Part shown: piece after piece, positions 53,200 to 61,390 of the stretch
Position numbering within the stretch: position 1 is the stretch's first letter
How the letters are laid out: each line of letters opens with the position of its first letter
DNA from: Sphingomonas immobilis
Lineage (GTDB): Bacteria; Pseudomonadota; Alphaproteobacteria; Sphingomonadales; Sphingomonadaceae
DNA length: 64,000 bases
Assembly: GCF_030580995.1 (NCBI RefSeq)
Contig: NZ_JAUQSZ010000017.1
Location: 1-64,000, forward strand
Reading direction: 5' to 3'
Made by a program: the position numbers and the translations under genes
Notes under the pieces: generated by a model
The model's input: the letters and a program-made list of their open reading frames with translations, nothing else
Told to the model about the DNA's origin: nothing
Databases searched by the model: none

Positions 53200-54437
53200 T
53201 CCACGGCGGATCGATACACCGCCTCGTCCAGCTCCCCCTCCCACTTCGCGACTGTCGTCGCGACCGCGAGGTTGGCGCTGGCGCTCGGCACGGTGCGCGT
53301 CATGTCGAGCAGGCGGTCGAAGGGGAGGACGAAGCCGACCACGAGCGCCGTCTGTTCGGGCGCGATGCCGACCGCCGACAGCACCGCCGCCAGCATGAAC
53401 AGCGAGGCGCTCGGCACCGGCGCCGTGCCGAACGCCGCCAGCGCGCCGGTCAGCAGCACCGTCGCATAGACCTGCGGCGACAGCGGCGTGCCGAACGCCT
53501 GCAGCGCGAACATGCTGAGCAGCCCGACGTACATCGCCGTGCCGTCCTTGCCGATGCTCGCGCCGAGCGGCAGCACGGTCGAATAGATTGGCCGCGCCAC
53601 GCCGAGATTGTCGCCCGCCACGCGCATCGCCACCGGCAGCGTCGCCGAGCTCGACGCGGTCGAGAAGGCGATCGCCAGCGCATCGACGATGCCGCGGAAG
53701 AACGACAGCACCGGCAGCCGCGCGGCGAAGCGCAGCAGAAGGCTGTGGACGACGAGCATCTGGATCAGCGAGCCCAGCACCACGGCGAGCGCCAGCCAGC
53801 CGACATGGACGAACACCGCCGCGCCGTTCGCCGCGACGGCATTGGCGATCAGCGCGAACACGCCGAACGGGGTCGCCTCCATGACGATGCCGACGACGCG
53901 CAGCAGCACCGCCGACAGCGACTGGAGCAGCGCCGCGAAGGGCTTGCCGGGCTCGCCCGCCACGACGGTGCCGACGCCCACCAGGATCGCGACGAAGATC
54001 AGCGCGAGCATGTCGCCCTTTGCCAGCGCGTCGGCGATGTTGAGCGGGACGATACCGATGAGCTGGTCGTAGGGCGTCACCGGGGCCCCCAGCGGATGCG
54101 GTGCGGCGGTGCCGAGCGGCGCGCCGATGCCGGGCTGCACGATGCTGGCGACAATCATACCGACGGAGACGGCGAGGAAGGTCGTGAGCGCGAACAGGCC
54201 GATCGTGCGCCCGCCGAGGCCGCCGAGGCGCTTGGGATCGGCGAGCGCGGTGATCCCCGCCGCGATCGTCACCAGCACGATCGGCGCGACCAACATGCGG
54301 ATCGCGCGTACGAACAGATCGCCGAGAAACTGGACGTAGGGCGTCGCGCGCGGGGCGACGAGCGCAAAGGCGATGCCGAGTGCGAGCGCGCCGAGCACGC
54401 GCTTCCACAGCGGGATGGCGAACCAAAGGCGGATCAC
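53193..54437 (-). CDS. DAACS-family dicarboxylate/amino acid:cation symporter (first)
   Basis: The 414-residue inner-membrane carrier has the HP1 serine-rich motif FSTASSSATLPVAM. The TM7 motif is SIGKDGTAMY (NMDGT in GltPh, here GKDGT), and TM8 has DRLLDMTRTVPSASANLAV. In TM8, family members usually have NVTGD where this protein reads SASAN, so a residue that helps bind substrate and sodium is changed. It should import an anionic amino acid or similar acid with Na+ or H+. It is the last gene of the minus-strand D-aminoacylase operon (28 bases after that gene), so its substrate may be an N-acyl or D-amino acid. Eight or so hydrophobic segments are visible. Confidence 0.9.
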   Translation of the reverse strand: MIRLWFAIPLWKRVLGALALGIAFALVAPRATPYVQFLGDLFVRAIRMLVAPIVLVTIAAGITALADPKRLGGLGGRTIGLFALTTFLAVSVGMIVASIVQPGIGAPLGTAAPHPLGAPVTPYDQLIGIVPLNIADALAKGDMLALIFVAILVGVGTVVAGEPGKPFAALLQSLSAVLLRVVGIVMEATPFGVFALIANAVAANGAAVFVHVGWLALAVVLGSLIQMLVVHSLLLRFAARLPVLSFFRGIVDALAIAFSTASSSATLPVAMRVAGDNLGVARPIYSTVLPLGASIGKDGTAMYVGLLSMFALQAFGTPLSPQVYATVLLTGALAAFGTAPVPSASLFMLAAVLSAVGIAPEQTALVVGFVLPFDRLLDMTRTVPSASANLAVATTVAKWEGELDEAVYRSAVDQ

Positions 54438-54465
54438 GCCCCCTCCCCCGTGGAGTGGTGAACGA

Positions 54466-56025
54466 TCATTGGCGTTTCGGCTTGTGGCTCAGCGCCCGTC
54501 CGCCCGCCTTGCCGGTCAGCACGCCGCCATCGACCGCGACCACACCGTTGACGAGTACCGTGCGCACACCGCTCGCGGTGAGCGTCGGTTGTTCGTAGGT
54601 CGCGCGGTCGGCGTAGGTCTTGGGGTCGAATACCACCACATCGGCATGCGCGCCTGCACGAAGGTGCCCGCGCCCGGCGAGGTGGAAGGTGTCCGCCGTC
54701 AGCGCGCTGCTCGAGTCGACGAACTGGCGCAGTGAGATTACCTTGTCGGCCACGACGTATTTCGCGTATTTTCGTGCGAAGCTGCCGTAGACGCGCGGGT
54801 GGCCGCCCGATGCGTCGGAGCCGGTCATCACCCACGGCTGGGCCATGAAAGCGGCGATGTCGGCCTCGCTCTGGTTGAAGGAGACGGTGGCGGGATCGGC
54901 CTGGCGGATGACGGCGATGGCCGCTTCGGTCGCATTGACGCCCTGCGCCTTCGCCACCTCGGCGAGCGTACGACCCTTGGACGGCCCCTCGACGATCAGC
55001 AGTTTCTCCGCGCCGCCGCGCTTGCGGAGATTCTCGACCATGCCGGCGCGCAGCTTCATCGCCAACGCCACATCGTCGAAGCGCTTGAGCAAGGCCGCGC
55101 GCCCGCCGTCCTGCGCCCATAAAGGCACGAGGCTGGCGACGAGGCTCGTTCCGCTGGCGTCATAGGGATATTGATCGGCGGTGACGTCCTGCCCGGCGCG
55201 GCGCGCAGCCGCCACCTTGGCGATGATCGCGGGCGCAGTGCCCTGCACATCGACGCCGAGCGCCTTGATGTGGCTGATATGGACCGGGATATGCCCCTCG
55301 CGGCCGATCGCGATGGCCTCGTCGATCGCCGCTGCCAGACCTACCGTGTAGGAAGATTCGTCGCGGATATGGCTGTCGTAGCTGCCGCCACAAACCCCCG
55401 CGACCCGCGCCAGCGCGACCACCTCGGGCGTCTTGGAGAAGCTCTGCGGCGCGTAGAACAGGCCGGTGGAAAGACCGAGCGCCCCCTGCAGCATGCCCTG
55501 CCGTACCAGCCGCGCCATCTGCGCCGCCTCGACGGGGGTCGGGTCGCGGTTCGCCGCGCCGATCACTTTCGCACGGATGCTGCCGAAGCCGATATAGGTG
55601 GCGTAGTTGATGCCGACCGGCCACTTCTTCGCGCTCGCCAGCGTGCCCGCGACGTCAATCTCGCCGCCGCCGTCGTTGCCGATGAAGGCGGTCGTCACGC
55701 CCTGCATCAGGAAGGCGGGGACCAGCCGCCGCTTCGCGTCGGGCGAGGCGAGGTCCGGCCCCATATGCGTATGCGGATCGATGAAGCCGGGGGCGACGAT
55801 CAGGCCTTTCGCGTCGATCGTCCGCGCGGCGCGCAGCGCGAGGTGCGGGCCGACCGCGACGATCCGGTCGCCCTTCACCGCCACGTCGCCGGTGAAGGGC
55901 GCGGCCCCGCCGGGATAGACCGTGCCGCCCCTGATCAGCAGATCGGCCCCGTCGGCCTTTGGCGGCGCGGCGCTCGTGCCGAGAGTGAGGCCCGCGAGCA
56001 ATAACGTCAGCCCGCGTGCGATCAT
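54466..56025 (-). CDS. Exported N-acyl-D-amino-acid deacylase (D-aminoacylase)
   Basis: The 519-residue precursor has a signal peptide (MIARGLTLLLAGLTLGTSAA). The amidohydrolase domain shows FIDPHTHMGPD (HxH), the Zn ligands in SHIRDESS and HISHIKALG, and the late Asp in TGSDASGGHPRVYGSF. These are the hallmarks of the D-aminoacylase/N-acyl-D-glutamate deacylase group. It hydrolyses N-acyl-D-amino acids to D-amino acids and fatty or acetyl acid. The signal peptide puts it in the periplasm, which is notable because the best-known members are cytoplasmic. It overlaps the epimerase gene by 4 bases (ATGA), so they are co-translated. Confidence 0.9.
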   Translation of the reverse strand: MIARGLTLLLAGLTLGTSAAPPKADGADLLIRGGTVYPGGAAPFTGDVAVKGDRIVAVGPHLALRAARTIDAKGLIVAPGFIDPHTHMGPDLASPDAKRRLVPAFLMQGVTTAFIGNDGGGEIDVAGTLASAKKWPVGINYATYIGFGSIRAKVIGAANRDPTPVEAAQMARLVRQGMLQGALGLSTGLFYAPQSFSKTPEVVALARVAGVCGGSYDSHIRDESSYTVGLAAAIDEAIAIGREGHIPVHISHIKALGVDVQGTAPAIIAKVAAARRAGQDVTADQYPYDASGTSLVASLVPLWAQDGGRAALLKRFDDVALAMKLRAGMVENLRKRGGAEKLLIVEGPSKGRTLAEVAKAQGVNATEAAIAVIRQADPATVSFNQSEADIAAFMAQPWVMTGSDASGGHPRVYGSFARKYAKYVVADKVISLRQFVDSSSALTADTFHLAGRGHLRAGAHADVVVFDPKTYADRATYEQPTLTASGVRTVLVNGVVAVDGGVLTGKAGGRALSHKPKRQ

Positions 56026-57008
56026 GTCGTTCCCCAAAAGCCTTTTGCGGGTGGCACCATGTAGCCGCTTTCGTCGCGCACCCCGCCGGGGCGATCCTCG
56101 GCGAGCCATGTCGGCCCGTCAAGATCGGCGAAATCGGACAGGCGCGCGATGTGCATGGCCGGCGCGATCGACAGCGAGGAGCTGACCATGCAGCCGGTCA
56201 TCAGCCCGAGCCCGCGCGCCCGCGTCTCCCGCGCCAGTTCCAGCGCGGCGGTGAGCCCGCCCGCCTTGTCGAGCTTGACGTTGACGATCTGATAGCGCCG
56301 CGCGACCGTGTCGAGATCGGCGGCCGTATGCACCGCTTCGTCGGCGCAGATCGGCACGGCGGGGGTGAAACCCTCCAGACAGGCATCGTCCCCAGCGGGC
56401 ACCGGCTGCTCGAGCATCGCCACTTTCAGTTCGACCAGCCGCGGCATCAGCCTCTCGATCAAGGCGCGGTCCCAGCTTTCGTTGGGATCGACGATCAGCG
56501 CCGCCCCCGGCGCGGCCGCGCGGACGGCGCGAAGGCGCGCTTCGGGATCGGTCGCGTCGACCTTTACCTTGAGCAGCGGCGCGGCGGCGACCTCTGCGGC
56601 GGCGGCGGCCATCGCCTCGGGCGTGTCGATGACGATGGTGAGCGCGCTCACCAGCCGCTCCGGCGCGGGCGCACCGATCAGCGCGGCGACGTCCGTGCCC
56701 GAAAGCCGCGCCTCCAGATCCCACAAGGCGCAATCGACGGCGTTGCGCGCAGCCCCCGGCGGCAGCAGGCCGAGCAGTTCCTGCCGCCCCGCGCCGTCCG
56801 CGATCGCGCCGCCTATCCCCTCGATCTGCGCGAGCGCGCTCTCAATCGTCTCGCCGTAGCGGGCATAGGGCACGCCCTCGCCCTGCCCGGTCGCGCCGCC
56901 CTCGCCGATCGCCACGACGATCACCTCCGCCGCCGTCCTCACCCCGCGCGATATGCGGAACGGGCGGTTGAGCGGCAGGCTGTCGTGGCGGAAGGCGAGG
57001 CTACGCAT
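56022..57008 (-). CDS. dgcA: Enolase-superfamily dipeptide epimerase / DgcA-type N-acetyl-D-glutamate racemase
   Basis: This 328-residue protein of the MLE/dipeptide epimerase branch has the KxK pair Lys147 and Lys149 (LLKVKVD), metal ligands Asp174 (IVDPNES), Glu200 (MLEQPV) and Asp223 (CADEAV), and the opposite base near Lys245 (VNVKLDKAGG). A DxD motif near the C-terminus (Asp295 and Asp297 in FADLDGP) is typical of L-Ala-D/L-Glu epimerases, which bind the free amino group of dipeptides. But it is coupled with a DUF1611 (DgcN) gene, the pair reported to convert D-glutamate through N-acetylated intermediates. Both dipeptide epimerase and N-acetyl-D-Glu racemase remain possible. The cytoplasmic location is inferred from the lack of a signal. 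Confidence 0.85.
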   Translation of the reverse strand: MRSLAFRHDSLPLNRPFRISRGVRTAAEVIVVAIGEGGATGQGEGVPYARYGETIESALAQIEGIGGAIADGAGRQELLGLLPPGAARNAVDCALWDLEARLSGTDVAALIGAPAPERLVSALTIVIDTPEAMAAAAAEVAAAPLLKVKVDATDPEARLRAVRAAAPGAALIVDPNESWDRALIERLMPRLVELKVAMLEQPVPAGDDACLEGFTPAVPICADEAVHTAADLDTVARRYQIVNVKLDKAGGLTAALELARETRARGLGLMTGCMVSSSLSIAPAMHIARLSDFADLDGPTWLAEDRPGGVRDESGYMVPPAKGFWGTT

Positions 57009-57999
57009 CCAGCATGTCTAGGATCGGATCGAGACTCATGGTCATCGGATCGACGCACGGCAGCCCGGTCTCCGCCGCGATCGCCTCACACAGCGGCGCA
57101 ATCGCGTCCTTCGCCATCGCCGAGGTGTTGAGGCACACGCCGACCGCGCGCACGTGCGCGCTCGTCAGCCGCGCGACCTGCAGATTGGCGGCGAGGCATT
57201 CGACGATCCCCGGCAATTTCCGCCCCGGCAGCCCGCGCATGCTCTCGCGCACCGGATCGTGACACATCACGATCGCCTCGGCCTGCGCGCCGTGCAGCAG
57301 CCCGGTCGAGACGCCCGCGAAGCTCGGGTGGAACAGCGAGCCCTGCCCCTCGATCACGTCCCAGCCCCTGTCGGCGCGGCCCGGCGTCAGCATCTCGATC
57401 GCGCCCGAGATGAAATCGGCGACCACCGCGTCGACCGGCACGCCCTCGCCCGCGATGAGGATGCCGGTCTGCCCGGTCGCACGGAAATCGGCCGGGATGC
57501 CGCGTGCCTGCAGCGCGCGGGTCAGCGCGATCGTGGTGTACATTTTACCCACTGAGCAATCAGTGCCGACCGTCAGCAGGCGGCGACCGGCGCGGGGGTA
57601 GCCGGTGCCTACGACGAGATCGGCGGGCGGATCGCGCACGTCGAACAACTGCAGGCCCTTCGCCTCGGCCAGCGCCTTCAACGCGGGCACGTCGCGCAGC
57701 CGCTGGTGGAGACCCGCCGCGACGTTCATGCCCGCCTCCAGCGCCGCCGTCGCGTCGGCGACGAGGTCCGCGCCCATCACGCCGCCCGAATTGGCGATGC
57801 CGAGCACGAGCGTTTTCGCGCCCGCTGCCGCCCCTTCGGCGATCGTCATGCGCGGCAGGCCGACGCTCAGGGGGCAATCGTCGTGGCGGAATTCGCCGAC
57901 GCAGTCCTCGGGGCGGAACACCGCGAGTCCGCGCGATGTCTTGATGCCCGCGAAATCGCTGCTGTGGCCGAGGTAGAGGAGGAAGGGTGCTGGAATCAT
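57001..57999 (-). CDS. dgcN: DUF1611-family protein, DgcN-type D-glutamate N-acetyltransferase
   Basis: The 332-residue protein belongs to DUF1611, with a P-loop at GTDCSVGKMYTTIALTRALQ and a Rossmann-like N-terminal domain (KTLVLGIANSGGVMGADLV; FDVRDPPADLVVGTGYPR). The LGSIGTD-like lead-in is typical. DUF1611 proteins had been annotated as NAD-dependent epimerases/dehydratases until DgcN was described as a D-glutamate N-acetyltransferase working with DgcA. The end overlaps dgcA by 8 bases. It sits 9 bases after the upstream serine hydrolase. I assign DgcN from family and partner; the acetyltransferase function is not evident from the P-loop alone. Confidence 0.8.
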   Translation of the reverse strand: MIPAPFLLYLGHSSDFAGIKTSRGLAVFRPEDCVGEFRHDDCPLSVGLPRMTIAEGAAAGAKTLVLGIANSGGVMGADLVADATAALEAGMNVAAGLHQRLRDVPALKALAEAKGLQLFDVRDPPADLVVGTGYPRAGRRLLTVGTDCSVGKMYTTIALTRALQARGIPADFRATGQTGILIAGEGVPVDAVVADFISGAIEMLTPGRADRGWDVIEGQGSLFHPSFAGVSTGLLHGAQAEAIVMCHDPVRESMRGLPGRKLPGIVECLAANLQVARLTSAHVRAVGVCLNTSAMAKDAIAPLCEAIAAETGLPCVDPMTMSLDPILDMLDA

Positions 58000-58008
58000 G
58001 CGCGCACC

Positions 58009-59148
58009 CTAGGGCAAGGCTTTCGCAAGCGAAACCTCGGCCGGCGTGAAGGCGGAGCCCGCGGCGCGGATGCCGTCGGGCACGTCGGTCGCGAAATAGG
58101 CGACGCCGGTCCCGGTCTTCGGATCGATCCACAGGCCGGAGCGCAGGCCGTATGCCTCGCCTGCGTGGCCGATGCGGGTGCGCCCGTCGCCGAACGGATC
58201 GTCGAGGCACCCCTGCCGGCTGGTGGCGGTGAAGGTTACGGCGAGGCCATAGCTGCAATAGAAGCCGCGCTCGGTGTCGCCGTTGGTGCCGTCATAGGTC
58301 CATAGCGGCGTTGCGAGTGTCGCCACCGATTTCGCCGACAGCAACCGCACCGGGCCGAGCCGCCCCTTCCCCAGCAGCATCCGCCCGATCGTCGCCAGCC
58401 CGTTCGCCGAGATGCGCAGGCCCCCTTGCGGCGAGAAGATCGCGCCGTTCGCGCCCGCGCGCCACGTCTTGAGGTCACACGCGCCGTCGCGCGCGGGCGT
58501 CACCGGGCAGGCGGCGATCATCTCCGCGCTGTCCTTCACCGGCTGGCCGGCGCGGTAGAGCACGACCGCGCGCGTTTTCGTCGCGGGCGCGCAGGCATCC
58601 CAATTGTAGCAGGCGCGCAGGCGCAGCGGCGTGAGGACGAGGCGCTTCATCAGCCGGTCGAACCGCTCGCCGGTGGCGCGCTCCATCACGGCGGCGATGA
58701 CGGGCAAGTTGAAGTTGGTGTAGCGGAAGTATGTGCCCGGCGCGTGGGCGGCGTCCCACGCCTTCGGATCGGCCAGCACCCCGCGCATGTCGGCGTCGAG
58801 CGGCAGGACGTAATCGATCGTGTCGGTCAGGCTGGAACGGTGCGACAGCAGCAGGCGGAGCGTTACGGCCACGTCGGGGAAGGCCGGGTTGCGCAGGCTC
58901 CAGCCGAGCAGCCGCGATACGTCGGCGTCGAGATCGAGCTTCCCCGCCTCGACCAGCCGCATCACCGCGATGCCCGTCACCAGTTTCGAGATCGACGCGA
59001 CGCGCACCGGATCGTCAGGCGTGACGGCGCGGTTGGCGGCGGCATCGGCGAACCCCTCCGCGCGCGCGGAGGTGACACCGCGCGCATCGAAGGCCACGCG
59101 CACCTCGGCGACCGGGGGCCAGGGAACGGGAGCGGCGTCGAGTGGCAT
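58009..59148 (-). CDS. Beta-lactamase-family serine hydrolase heading the D-glutamate-type operon
   Basis: This 379-residue protein of the class C beta-lactamase/DD-peptidase/esterase family has Ser52-Lys55 in ASISK, the Tyr motif YTNFN, and HAGEAYGLRSG replacing the KTG box. A stretch with pairs of cysteines (RACYNWDACAP; ACPVTPARDGACD; YCSYGL) might form disulfides and would suit a periplasmic enzyme, yet no signal peptide is visible at this start (MPLDAAPVPWPP). Either the protein is cytoplasmic, or the true start lies elsewhere. It is the first gene of the operon with dgcN, dgcA, D-aminoacylase and a symporter, so a D-amino-acid amide, ester or peptide is a plausible substrate. Confidence 0.8.
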   Translation of the reverse strand: MPLDAAPVPWPPVAEVRVAFDARGVTSARAEGFADAAANRAVTPDDPVRVASISKLVTGIAVMRLVEAGKLDLDADVSRLLGWSLRNPAFPDVAVTLRLLLSHRSSLTDTIDYVLPLDADMRGVLADPKAWDAAHAPGTYFRYTNFNLPVIAAVMERATGERFDRLMKRLVLTPLRLRACYNWDACAPATKTRAVVLYRAGQPVKDSAEMIAACPVTPARDGACDLKTWRAGANGAIFSPQGGLRISANGLATIGRMLLGKGRLGPVRLLSAKSVATLATPLWTYDGTNGDTERGFYCSYGLAVTFTATSRQGCLDDPFGDGRTRIGHAGEAYGLRSGLWIDPKTGTGVAYFATDVPDGIRAAGSAFTPAEVSLAKALP

Positions 59149-59181
59149 GAGGGGGAGCGTAGCGGTGCCACGTCACTTCTC

Positions 59182-59209
59182 AAGCCCCTCCCCTTCAGGG
59201 AAGGGGCTT
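59182..59209. repeat. Family C palindrome, intergenic copy
   Basis: A 28-base palindrome beginning AAGCCCCTCCCCTTCAGGG and ending AAGGGGCTT. The first 19 bases are identical to the copy inside ileS (7642-7660). It lies between the two divergent genes of the D-amino-acid region. Confidence 0.9.
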
Positions 59210-59273
59210 TACGAGAATCCCCTTGCCAAATCCCCGCAATCCCCGTCCGTTAGGCGAAACGGGGGAAAGACAT

Positions 59274-60527
59274 ATGTCGCAGGCGACGCGGATCTTGTTG
59301 GCGCTGGTGGCGGGGTTGCTGCTCGGCATCGCGCTCGTCGCTGTCGATCCCAAGGTCGCGATCAGCATCACCGGCGTGACGCAGCCGATCGGGCTCGCCT
59401 GGCTGCACGGGTTGCAGATGGTGATCGTGCCGCTGATCGTCGGCCTGCTGGTGACGGGCGTGGGGGCCGCCGCCGATGCCGCGCGGGCGGGCAAGCTCGC
59501 CTTGCGTGCGGTGCTGACGATGGTCGTCATCCTGTGGACGACGACATTGATGGCGGCGCTGGTGATGCCGCTGCTGCTCGATCTGTGGCCGCTGCCGCCC
59601 GCCTGGTCGGAGGCGCTGCGCCGCGCGCTGACGGGGGCGCAGCCGGTCGGTACGGTGCCCACGCTCAGCGCCTTTTTCGAGACGATCGTGCCCTCCAACG
59701 TCGTCAGCGCGGCGGCGGGCGACAGCTTCCTGCCGCTGACGGTGTTCGCGCTCGCGCTCGCCTTCGCGATCACGCAACTGCCCGAGGACGCGCGCAAGGG
59801 CATGACGGCGTGGTTCCAGTGGTTCACCGATGCGATGCTGATCATCATCGGCTGGGTGCTGAAGCTCGCACCGGTCGGCGTCGGCGCGCTCGCCTACGGC
59901 GTCGGTGCGCGGACCGGGGCGGCGGCGTTCGGCGCGCTGCTCCACTACATCATCATCGTCTCGTCGATCGGCTTCATCGTGCTGCTGATGGCCTATCCGG
60001 TGGCGATGCTGTTCGCGCGCGTCTCGCTGCTGCGCTTCGCCCGCGCGGTGGCCCCGGCGCAGGCGGTGGCGCTGTCGACGCAATCGTCGCTGGCGACGCT
60101 GCCGGCGATGCTCAGGGCGTCGGAGGAACTCGGCGCGTCGCCCGCCGCCGCCGGCATCGTCCTGCCGATCGCCGTCGCGATCTTCCGCGCGACCAGCCCC
60201 GCCATGAACCTCGCGGTCGCGCTCTACGTCGCGCACTGGCTGGGCGTGCCGATCGGGCCCGGCGCGCTGCTGGGGGGCATTTGCACCGCGGCGATCACGA
60301 CGATGGGATCGGTCAGCCTGCCCGGCACGATCAGCTACATCGCCTCGGTCGCGCCGGTGGCGATCGCGATGGGCGTGCCGATCGAGGCGCTCGGCCTGCT
60401 CATCGCGGTCGAGACGATCCCCGATATGTTCCGCACCGTCGGCAACGTGACGATGGACGTCGCCATCGCCACCGGCCTCGGCAAGCGCGCGACCGACGTG
60501 ACGGGCGGGATGCCGGTTCCCGACTAG
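59274..60527 (+). CDS. DAACS-family symporter (second, divergent)
   Basis: The 417-residue inner-membrane carrier is of the dicarboxylate/amino acid:cation symporter family. HP1 is LSTQSSLATLPAML. The TM8 region DMFRTVGNVTMDVAIAT keeps Asp, Arg, Asn and Asp as in GltPh. But the TM7 segment reads IFRATSPAMN where others have NMDGT, so the sodium-binding loop is changed. Compared with the symporter at 53193 it has the opposite pattern. A strong ribosome site (GGGGGAAAG) is 5-12 bases before ATG 59274. It is divergent from the operon, suggesting shared control of an import function; its substrate is unknown. Confidence 0.88.
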   Translation: MSQATRILLALVAGLLLGIALVAVDPKVAISITGVTQPIGLAWLHGLQMVIVPLIVGLLVTGVGAAADAARAGKLALRAVLTMVVILWTTTLMAALVMPLLLDLWPLPPAWSEALRRALTGAQPVGTVPTLSAFFETIVPSNVVSAAAGDSFLPLTVFALALAFAITQLPEDARKGMTAWFQWFTDAMLIIIGWVLKLAPVGVGALAYGVGARTGAAAFGALLHYIIIVSSIGFIVLLMAYPVAMLFARVSLLRFARAVAPAQAVALSTQSSLATLPAMLRASEELGASPAAAGIVLPIAVAIFRATSPAMNLAVALYVAHWLGVPIGPGALLGGICTAAITTMGSVSLPGTISYIASVAPVAIAMGVPIEALGLLIAVETIPDMFRTVGNVTMDVAIATGLGKRATDVTGGMPVPD

Positions 60528-61315
60528 ATCGCGGGCTTGTCGGTACGGTCCTTGTTGCGCTTGTCGGCGACATAGGTCTGGCCGTTGTCGGCCTTGACGA
60601 TATCGAACACGCCGGTCGCCTCGAACAAGGCGGGGAAGTTCTTCACGCCGTAATTGCGCGGATCGATCGGCGCCTGGCGCTTGGCGGTGCTGCCCGCCGC
60701 CGACATCGAGGCCCAGCCGTCGTCGTACATCGCCGCCTCGACCGCGCCGCGCAGCACCTCGATCAGCTTGGCGTCCTGCGCGATCGGCAGCTTGGCGGGC
60801 TTGTCGTCGCTCTTCTTGGCGGCCTTGGGCGGCTTTGGCGTGCCCGCCGGGGCTGCAACTTCAAGGCTGTCGAGATAGAGGAAGGTCGTGCAGGCGTTGA
60901 CGAAGGGCGCCGGCGTCTTGCGCTCGCCAAAGCCGTAGACGTCGTGGCCGTTGGCCTTGAGCTGCATCACCAGCGGCGTGAAATCGGCGTCGCTCGACGC
61001 GATGCAGAAGGCATCGGGCTTCTGCGTGTAGAGCAATTCCATCGCATCGATGACGAGCGCGATGTCGGTGGCGTTCTTGCCCGCCGAATAGCTGAACTGC
61101 TGGATCGGCCGGATCGCGAATTCGTGGAGCTTGCCGCGCCAGCCCTTCAGCCCGTCCGCCCCCCAATCGCCGTAGGCGCGGCGGATGTTGGCGGTGCCGT
61201 ATTTCGACAATTCCGCCAGCATCGCCGCGATGTTGGTGTGGCTGACATTGTCGGCATCGATGAGCAGCGCGATGCGGCGGTTCGGCGCGCGCGCCGCTTG
61301 CGGGTCTTGATCCAA
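60524..61315 (-). CDS. NYN-domain protein with C-terminal OST-HTH/LOTUS-like region
   Basis: This 263-residue cytoplasmic protein begins with a NYN (DUF88/LabA-like) PIN-fold domain: ALLIDADNVSHTNI with the first acidic residues, KNATDIALVIDAMELLY, and IASSDADFTPLVMQLKANG as the catalytic-site strands. A Pro/Lys-rich linker (GTPKPPKAAKKSDDKPAK) leads to EVLRGAVEAAMYDDGWASMSAAG...NYGVKNFPALFEATGVFDI, resembling an OST-HTH/LOTUS RNA-binding domain. NYN proteins are probable RNases. The stop overlaps the symporter stop in the palindrome CTAG (60524-60527). Confidence 0.92.
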   Translation of the reverse strand: MDQDPQAARAPNRRIALLIDADNVSHTNIAAMLAELSKYGTANIRRAYGDWGADGLKGWRGKLHEFAIRPIQQFSYSAGKNATDIALVIDAMELLYTQKPDAFCIASSDADFTPLVMQLKANGHDVYGFGERKTPAPFVNACTTFLYLDSLEVAAPAGTPKPPKAAKKSDDKPAKLPIAQDAKLIEVLRGAVEAAMYDDGWASMSAAGSTAKRQAPIDPRNYGVKNFPALFEATGVFDIVKADNGQTYVADKRNKDRTDKPAI

Positions 61316-61390
61316 GGCGGTGTCCTTCGCGTGGGGTAGGGAAGGACGATAGGCGGCAATGGCGCGCTGTTCGAGGATTTCCTGCGCGCC

